64,000 nt of DNA. Source: Amycolatopsis sp. A133. Its GTDB lineage: Bacteria; Actinomycetota; Actinomycetes; Mycobacteriales; Pseudonocardiaceae. Position numbers and translations under genes: made by a program. The stretch lies in assembly GCF_031082405.1 (NCBI RefSeq), contig NZ_JAVHJU010000049.1:1-64000 (forward strand), in the 5' to 3' direction. Under the pieces are notes generated by a model that did no database searches, was not told where the DNA came from, and saw only the letters and a program-made list of their open reading frames with translations. Of this stretch, positions 59,305-64,000 are shown piece after piece. Numbering within the stretch: position 1 is the stretch's first letter; each line of letters starts with the position of its first letter.

Positions 59305-61446
59305 TCAGGACGCGTAGACGTGGTAGGCGGCCGTGATCGTCTCGGTGATCGTCGCCCCGGCCGCGTCGGCCGCCGTGACCCGCAGCGAGACGTCCGTGCC
59401 GCGGAACGCCTCCGTGGTCGCGGCGAACTCCGCGTGGAAGACGCCGTCGCCGCGCGCGGTGACGGTCGTGTCCTGCCAGGTCGTGCCGTCGGTCGAGTAC
59501 TGCACCGTCGCGCCCGTCACCGGCGAAGCGGCGCTCTGCTGCAGGTGCCCCACGGTGAGGTCGAGACCCTGCGGACCGGACACCGTCGACCCGTCCGGCC
59601 GGAGCCCGCCGACGGCGTAGCCCAGCGTCAGCAGCGGCTCGACCGCGCACGAGCGGTCCGGGCCGTTTTCCCCGCGGGCGCAGTACAACGCGGGCGGCAG
59701 CGTCGCACCCTCGACGTGCCGGGACTTCCACGTCCACTCGGTGTGGGTCGCGGTGCTCTGCCGGTACATCGGACCCGTGCGGCCCGCGTCGATCGTCAGC
59801 CCGAGCGTCGACGGGCCGGGCGCGACCTCCTGCTGCAGGCTCAGCGCGGTGGCCCCCACCGGGTTGCCTTCGGCCAGGGTCGTGCCGTCCTGGGTGAACC
59901 GGTAGTACCCCGTCATGGTGTCCCGGGCCTCGCCGTAGAAGCCGAAACCGGTGTGGCCGGGCTGGTTGTCGCTGAACGGCGTGAGCGCGAACCGCACCAG
60001 GTCGCCGGCCCGGGTCGCGCCCGGTTGTGTGAAGATCGCGGCGTCGGTCAGCGGCGGCTGCGCCACCGCGCCCGCCGGGTGCAGCGGGAACCGGTTCCAG
60101 TCTTCGGTGACCGGCGAACCGCCCCGGTAGGTGTGGGACGTCTCGCGCTGGCCCCCGGCCCAGCCGGGGAACGGCCCCGGGAGCACGTACTTCGAGAAGC
60201 CGCCGAACCACGTCAGGTCCGGCGCGGCCGAGACGTACTCGGTCTGCTTCCGGGGCAGCTGGATCGGGTGCGACGGCCGACCGCTGACGTCCTCGAAGGA
60301 GAACATCCCGCTGCGCTGGCGCAGGCCGAGCGAGGAGTACTCGCTGAAGTAGGTGGCGTCCACCGCGGCGACGTCCTTCGCCGTGATGACGTACCGCTGC
60401 TGCGGGATCGTGCCGGTGCTCGCCTTCTGCAGCACGTATTCGTACGGGGTGCCCGGCCCGGGCGGGGACACGAGCCTGCTGTACGGGTACGTCTGCAGCG
60501 CTCCGGTGCGCACCGGAGCGGCCGTCGGCGACACCGAGATCGGCACGCCCGGCCCGGCGTCGAAGTCGACGAGCAGGGCGGGCCCCGTCTTGGCGGCCCG
60601 GCGGAAGAGGAACCCGGTGTCGTCGAGCAGCGCCGGGCGCGGGGTCACCCAGGTCACCTTGCTGGACGCCCGTTTCGCGTCGACGCGGACGGTCGCGTCC
60701 GCCTTCACCGCGAACTCCGGCTGCGCGCTGAACCGCAGCTCGGTCGGGTTGCCGTCGGCGTCGGTCGTCCAGAACACCCCCAGCGCGCTGTAGTTGCCGT
60801 CCGGCACGCTGAACTTGGCCGAGCCCCCGAAGAAGTAGTTGAAGTTCTCGTCCGGCGCCAGTGTGTCGCCGTCGTCGGTGTTGTAGAGGAACGCGATGCC
60901 GGTGTCGGCCGGCTTGCCCGCGATGTCGGTGGCGTCGAGCGACACCGTCCGCATCACCGACCGCGGCCGGGCGGGCTGCCGCTTCGGCACCCCGGAGAGG
61001 GCGAAGCTCGCGCCGCCGGCGAACAGGCCTTGCCCGCCGAAGCGGCCCCGTGCACTGTCCTCTTTGAACTGCTCGGCCAGTGCGGCCCCGAACGTCGTGG
61101 GGTCGACCGGGGCCGGTGCGCCGGCCAGCAACGCCTTGACGTCGAACAGGTTCAGGTCGAGCCCGCGCCCGAGGTAGGGGAGCGCGGTGCCGGGGACCTC
61201 GTAGTCCCGGCCGCCGAGCCGCAGGTGCACCAGTGCCCGCGCCATGCCCGTGGCGGCGGCGGGCTGCACCTCGAACGTCTCCCGGCCGTCCGGCGCGGTC
61301 CGGACGGTGACCCGGTCGCCGGTCACGAGCGTGACGGTCGACGCCGGGACCGCGGCCGCGGCGGCGGACGCGGACGGCGGGGCGAGCCCGGCCACCCCCG
61401 CCGCACCGGCGAGCAGGACCGCGAACACCGAAAATGTTCTTCGCAC
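59305..61446 (-). CDS. Secreted S8-peptidase-like protein lacking a catalytic domain
   Basis: About 713 residues. A signal peptide (about 1-30) is followed by TVTLVTGDRVTV, the beginning of the propeptide-like region of many actinobacterial subtilases, and a long beta-rich remainder ending in an Ig-like domain (FHAEFAATTEAFRGTDVSL). None of the D-H-S catalytic motifs of S8 peptidases is visible, so it is probably not a protease. It may be an inhibitor, receptor or companion of the S53 protease encoded 4 bp downstream. GTG with GGAGG 5 nt upstream is preferred over the earlier GTG. Confidence 0.75.
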   Translation of the reverse strand: MRRTFSVFAVLLAGAAGVAGLAPPSASAAAAAVPASTVTLVTGDRVTVRTAPDGRETFEVQPAAATGMARALVHLRLGGRDYEVPGTALPYLGRGLDLNLFDVKALLAGAPAPVDPTTFGAALAEQFKEDSARGRFGGQGLFAGGASFALSGVPKRQPARPRSVMRTVSLDATDIAGKPADTGIAFLYNTDDGDTLAPDENFNYFFGGSAKFSVPDGNYSALGVFWTTDADGNPTELRFSAQPEFAVKADATVRVDAKRASSKVTWVTPRPALLDDTGFLFRRAAKTGPALLVDFDAGPGVPISVSPTAAPVRTGALQTYPYSRLVSPPGPGTPYEYVLQKASTGTIPQQRYVITAKDVAAVDATYFSEYSSLGLRQRSGMFSFEDVSGRPSHPIQLPRKQTEYVSAAPDLTWFGGFSKYVLPGPFPGWAGGQRETSHTYRGGSPVTEDWNRFPLHPAGAVAQPPLTDAAIFTQPGATRAGDLVRFALTPFSDNQPGHTGFGFYGEARDTMTGYYRFTQDGTTLAEGNPVGATALSLQQEVAPGPSTLGLTIDAGRTGPMYRQSTATHTEWTWKSRHVEGATLPPALYCARGENGPDRSCAVEPLLTLGYAVGGLRPDGSTVSGPQGLDLTVGHLQQSAASPVTGATVQYSTDGTTWQDTTVTARGDGVFHAEFAATTEAFRGTDVSLRVTAADAAGATITETITAAYHVYAS

Positions 61447-61558
61447 TGGCACCTCCGTGTGGTGGTCGATCACCACTACCGACGAGCCGGCCGGCGAAGG
61501 GGTTGAGGCCGGGACCTCGATCTCTTCGAATTACCCCGATCGGCTCAACGACGGACGG

Positions 61559-62317
61559 TCAGTGCTGCGCCGCGGGCACCGGCCGCGCGACGCCGAAACC
61601 GCCGTACGGTCCGGCTTTCACGCGCTTGCGGACCTCGTCGAAGTGCCGGTGCACCGCTTCGGCGGCGGCGTCGGCGTCACCCAGCACGAGCGCGTCCACG
61701 ATGGCCTGGTGCCGTTTCGCGACGGCCGTCGCGGACGTCGCCGGCCCGCCGAGCTCGGCTTCGGCGATCCGGTACACGTCCCAGAACAGCCCGGTGAGCT
61801 CGCGGGCGAGGTCGAACCCGGCCTCAGCGCAGATGAGGTCGTGGAACTCGCGATCGGCTTCCGCGGCGTCCGGGCCCTTGCGCCGCATCCGTGTCACGCA
61901 CGACTGCAGCTGTTCGACCAGTTCGGGCCGGTGGTCGGCGGCGACCCGGCGGGTCAGCTCGGTCTCCAGCATTTCCCGCACCTCCAGCAGATCGCGCAGC
62001 CGCCCGACGTCGGTCGCGCCGCGTGCGCGGGTGCGGAACAACAACCACGTCTGCAGCGACGCCGAACCGGCGGACCCGACGAACGTGCCGTAGCCGTGGC
62101 GGATCTCGACGATGCCGAGGGCCTGCAGGGCCTTGATAGCCTCGCGGATGGAGTTGCGGCTGACGCCGATGTCCTCCATCAGGCTCAGCTCGGTGGGCAT
62201 GGGCGCTCCCGGCGGGAGCTCCCGCTCGACGATCAGGTCGATGATGCGTTTGGTGATCTCTTCGCTGCGCTGCGGACGGGCCACTGCTGTCCTCCCCGGT
62301 GGGCCATGGGAGGACAT
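61559..62317 (-). CDS. FadR/GntR family regulator
   Basis: 252 residues. The N-terminal winged helix (about 25-85) includes LPPGAPMPTELSLMEDIGVSRNSIREAIKAL, and the C-terminal FCD domain (about 100-225) has helical segments with the LRDLLEVREMLETEL and HRQAIVDAL metal/ligand regions. Members control sugar acid and related catabolic genes. A palindrome (62350-62368) lies upstream. The likely original target, a dihydrodipicolinate-synthase-like gene, is now a relic divergent from it. Confidence 0.88.
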   Translation of the reverse strand: MSSHGPPGRTAVARPQRSEEITKRIIDLIVERELPPGAPMPTELSLMEDIGVSRNSIREAIKALQALGIVEIRHGYGTFVGSAGSASLQTWLLFRTRARGATDVGRLRDLLEVREMLETELTRRVAADHRPELVEQLQSCVTRMRRKGPDAAEADREFHDLICAEAGFDLARELTGLFWDVYRIAEAELGGPATSATAVAKRHQAIVDALVLGDADAAAEAVHRHFDEVRKRVKAGPYGGFGVARPVPAAQH

Positions 62318-62349
62318 CCTACGTCATACCTCCAGTCTTACGCCGCTCA

Positions 62350-62368
62350 TAGGACGTCCCACGTCCTA
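62350..62368. promoter_or_regulatory. Operator palindrome for FadR-type regulator
   Basis: TAGGACGT (62350-62357) and ACGTCCTA (62361-62368) form perfect 8-bp arms with a 3-nt centre. It lies between the divergent regulator and the DHDPS-like remnant and resembles FCD-regulator operators in size. Confidence 0.6.
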
Positions 62369-62577
62369 GTCCTCGGCTCCTCCAGCGAGGGCGCCTTCCT
62401 GCCCGACGCCCAGCGCCGCTTCGTCGTCGAAACGACGGTCGACCAGGTCGCCGGCCGCGTCCCGGCGCTCGCGGGCTGTATCGACATGACGACGTTGCGG
62501 CGCCGCCGCAGATCCCGTTGAACGACGAGGAGCTGGTGCGGATCAAGGAAGAGCTCGTCGAAGCCGGGCTGCTCTGA
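62360..62577 (+). pseudogene. Decayed dihydrodipicolinate-synthase-like gene
   Basis: Two pieces are recognisable. The first frame reads VLGSSSEGAFLPDAQRRFVV, the N-terminal substrate region of DHDPS-type aldolases, and stops near 62521. The second, in another frame from about 62509, reads IPLNDEELVRIKEELVEAGLL before the stop at 62577, the usual C-terminus. The central part (about 200 residues) and the start are missing. It once adjoined its FadR-type regulator. Confidence 0.7.
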
Positions 62578-62580
62578 CGG

Positions 62581-62925
62581 CTACTTCTTCCGCGCCTTCT
62601 TGCAAGCCTCATCGACGGCTTCCAGGAACTCCTTGACCTTCGCGCGCTTCGGGTATTCGTAGCAGAACACGTTGCCGGGCAGCTTGTCGGCGAACAGCGG
62701 CACGTTCGTGACGATTTCGGTGGGTGCATCCGAGGATTCGAAGACGACCTCACCGAGGTGCCACGCCGTGGCGTCCTTGTGGCGGACGGTGAGCGTCTCG
62801 ACCCGGAAGTGGTGGTCGGTGTTGTCGGGAGCGATTCCCCAGACCTTGGTCGCAATGCGGAGCGTCACGGTCCGCCCGTCGAAGCTGATCTTCCGGCGTC
62901 TGGCCGTGATGGGCTTGGGGTGCAC
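62581..62925 (-). CDS. Unknown small basic protein
   Basis: 114 residues, basic, with segments RRKISFDGRTVTLRIATKVWG and NVFCYEYPKRAKVKEFLEAVDEACKKARK at the C-terminus. GGGAGA precedes the GTG start. The stop lies 3 bp past the DHDPS-like remnant and it begins 15 bp after the kinase gene, so it is probably co-transcribed with the kinase. No domain is recognised. Confidence 0.6.
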   Translation of the reverse strand: MHPKPITARRRKISFDGRTVTLRIATKVWGIAPDNTDHHFRVETLTVRHKDATAWHLGEVVFESSDAPTEIVTNVPLFADKLPGNVFCYEYPKRAKVKEFLEAVDEACKKARKK

Positions 62926-62940
62926 GGTGTCTCCCGAAAC

Positions 62941-64000
62941 TCAAAGCGTCCGGCAGGTGAGCGCCGGGCGGGCGTCGGCACTTCCGTTCTGCGTCAGGGC
63001 GATCAGGCCGAACGTCGTCGTCGCGTCCGCGTCGAGCTTCGCGTTCCAGGCGGCGTTTTCGACCGTCACCGTCGAACCATCGACCGTGAAGGTGCCGTTC
63101 CACAAGCCGCTGATGCGGTGACCGGCGGGCAGCGTCCAGCGCACGCTCCAGCCGGAGAGCCCCGCGTCGCGGTCGTTGCGCACCGTCACCTGCACCTGGT
63201 AGCCGCCGGGCCAGGAGTTCGTCACCTCGTAGCGGGCGGCGCAGCCCAGCTCGGCCGTCGTCGTGGGCGCCGGGCTCGGCGTCGACGGGGCCGGGGGAGC
63301 GGACGAGACCGGGGCGGCGACGCTGGTCGTGCCCTCCGGGACGAGCACCGTGCCGATGACGACGCCGAGAGCCAGCAGCACCGCACCGGCGACGGCCGCC
63401 AGGACGAGCCGGCGCCGCGGGCGGCGGACGCGCAGCAGCCGGGTTCCCGCCCGGGGCCGGGGGCGCGGCGGCGGCAGCGGACGGCCGCCGGTGACCGCTT
63501 CGAACAGCTCCTGGACCTCCGCCATCGCCGGGCGCGCTCCGGGATCCCGCTGCAGCATGCGGGTCAGCACCTCGGCGAGCGGCCCGCGGTGGCGCGGCGG
63601 GATGATCTCCTCCTTCGCGACGCGCAGGAGCAGGGTGATCGCGTTGTCGTCGCTGCCGAACGGCGGCGTGCCCTCCAACGCGCGGTAGAGCGTCGAGCCC
63701 AGGGAGAAGACGTCGGCGGGGAAGCCGGCTTCGCGGCCGCCGGCGACTTCGGGCGCCAGGTAGGCCGGTGTGCCCGCGATGAACCCGCCGCCGGTCACGG
63801 CGCTTTCGCCGGTGGCGCGCGAAATGCCGAAGTCGGCGATCTTGGCGATCCCGGACTCCCCGAGCAGGACGTTGCCGGGTGTGACGTCGCGGTGCACGAC
63901 ACCCTCGGCGTGCGCGGCGGCGAGCGCGGACGCGATCTGCGCGCCGATGCGCGCCACCTCTTCGGCGGGCAGGCTTTCCCGGTCGAGGAGGATCTCCGCC
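62941..64000 (-). CDS. Ser/Thr protein kinase with extracellular CBM2 (N-terminus cut by window)
   Basis: The 5' end lies beyond 64000; about 353 residues are visible. The catalytic loop HRDVTPGN (near 63873-63896) and DFG (near 63826-63840) show a PknB-type kinase. After the kinase, one transmembrane helix (LVLAAVAGAVLLALGVVIGTV, near 63350-63415) and a Ser/Pro/Thr linker lead to a C-terminal carbohydrate-binding module family 2 domain (about 62944-63250) with AARYEVTNSWPGGYQVQVTV, SGWSVRW and SGLWNGTFTV. The module should lie outside the cell, so the kinase may sense polysaccharide. Confidence 0.88.
   Translation of the reverse strand, partial: AEILLDRESLPAEEVARIGAQIASALAAAHAEGVVHRDVTPGNVLLGESGIAKIADFGISRATGESAVTGGGFIAGTPAYLAPEVAGGREAGFPADVFSLGSTLYRALEGTPPFGSDDNAITLLLRVAKEEIIPPRHRGPLAEVLTRMLQRDPGARPAMAEVQELFEAVTGGRPLPPPRPRPRAGTRLLRVRRPRRRLVLAAVAGAVLLALGVVIGTVLVPEGTTSVAAPVSSAPPAPSTPSPAPTTTAELGCAARYEVTNSWPGGYQVQVTVRNDRDAGLSGWSVRWTLPAGHRISGLWNGTFTVDGSTVTVENAAWNAKLDADATTTFGLIALTQNGSADARPALTCRTL

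Noticed and set aside
1-64000. tRNA, rRNA and CRISPR loci
   Set aside because: No tRNA-like cloverleaf with conserved arms, no rRNA sequence and no repeat-spacer array were seen on reading; a covariance-model scan would be needed to exclude them fully.

Overview
The window is about 64 kb of very GC-rich, gene-dense actinobacterial chromosome. Strong third-position GC bias, frequent GTG starts, ANTAR/STAS/SpoIIE signalling proteins, a type VII (ESX) substrate-like gene pair, a DUF6292 gene and leaderless promoters all fit the Pseudonocardiaceae. Amycolatopsis is my best guess, but nothing in the window proves the genus. I saw no rRNA, tRNA, CRISPR array or complete insertion sequence; two gene remnants are recognisable.

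Layout. 1-6.9 kb: two MFS exporters around a MocR-type regulator, an SRPBCC protein, a DUF151 nuclease-like protein, a SigG-like sigma factor and a DUF2087 protein. 6.9-12.7 kb: a tightly packed operon with a fatty-acyl-AMP ligase, an acyl carrier protein, an EspC-like ESX substrate, a giant WXG-plus-repeat protein and a coiled-coil protein. This is the most unusual locus. 13.6-23.1 kb: a stress island with small ANTAR-like and membrane proteins, hemerythrin, two split LigD-type end-joining enzymes, a ribokinase, three ANTAR regulators, a STAS protein and a SpoIIE phosphatase. Several of these genes follow SigB/SigF-like promoters (GNNTN, 14-16 nt, GGGTAC or a close variant). A partly diverged tandem duplication of about 190 bp joins ligD and the ribokinase gene.

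23.1-35.4 kb: regulator-enzyme pairs with visible operators (TetR-esterase, MarR-flavin monooxygenase, XRE/cupin-thioredoxin reductase-like), plus a sirtuin, a truncated globin and several hydrolases. 35.4-43.9 kb: an OmpA-like protein with an N-terminal motif typical of contractile-injection-system-associated proteins, abutting a transposase remnant; a GNAT/XRE pair sharing one bidirectional promoter; a Tat-exported GH28 enzyme; an exporter; the last two enzymes of aromatic meta-cleavage; and a lipoprotein. 44.1-47.7 kb: a second flavin monooxygenase with its TetR regulator, a strong terminator, a secreted ChW-repeat protein and a LysE exporter.

47.7-51.7 kb: an alkylation-damage operon on the minus strand (ECF sigma factor, O6-alkylguanine methyltransferase, 2OG-Fe(II) oxygenase, unknown protein, second methyltransferase) joined by 4-nt or short overlaps, then a PrmC-like methyltransferase and an L,D-transpeptidase. 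52-55.6 kb: an APC permease, an Lrp regulator and an aminotransferase, with five copies of one operator motif around them. 55.8-58.1 kb: a P450, its small companion and an atypical response regulator. 58.1-64 kb: a secreted S53-like protease co-transcribed with a peptidase-less S8-like protein, a FadR-type regulator next to a decayed dihydrodipicolinate-synthase-like gene, and a Ser/Thr kinase with an extracellular CBM2 domain that runs off the window end.
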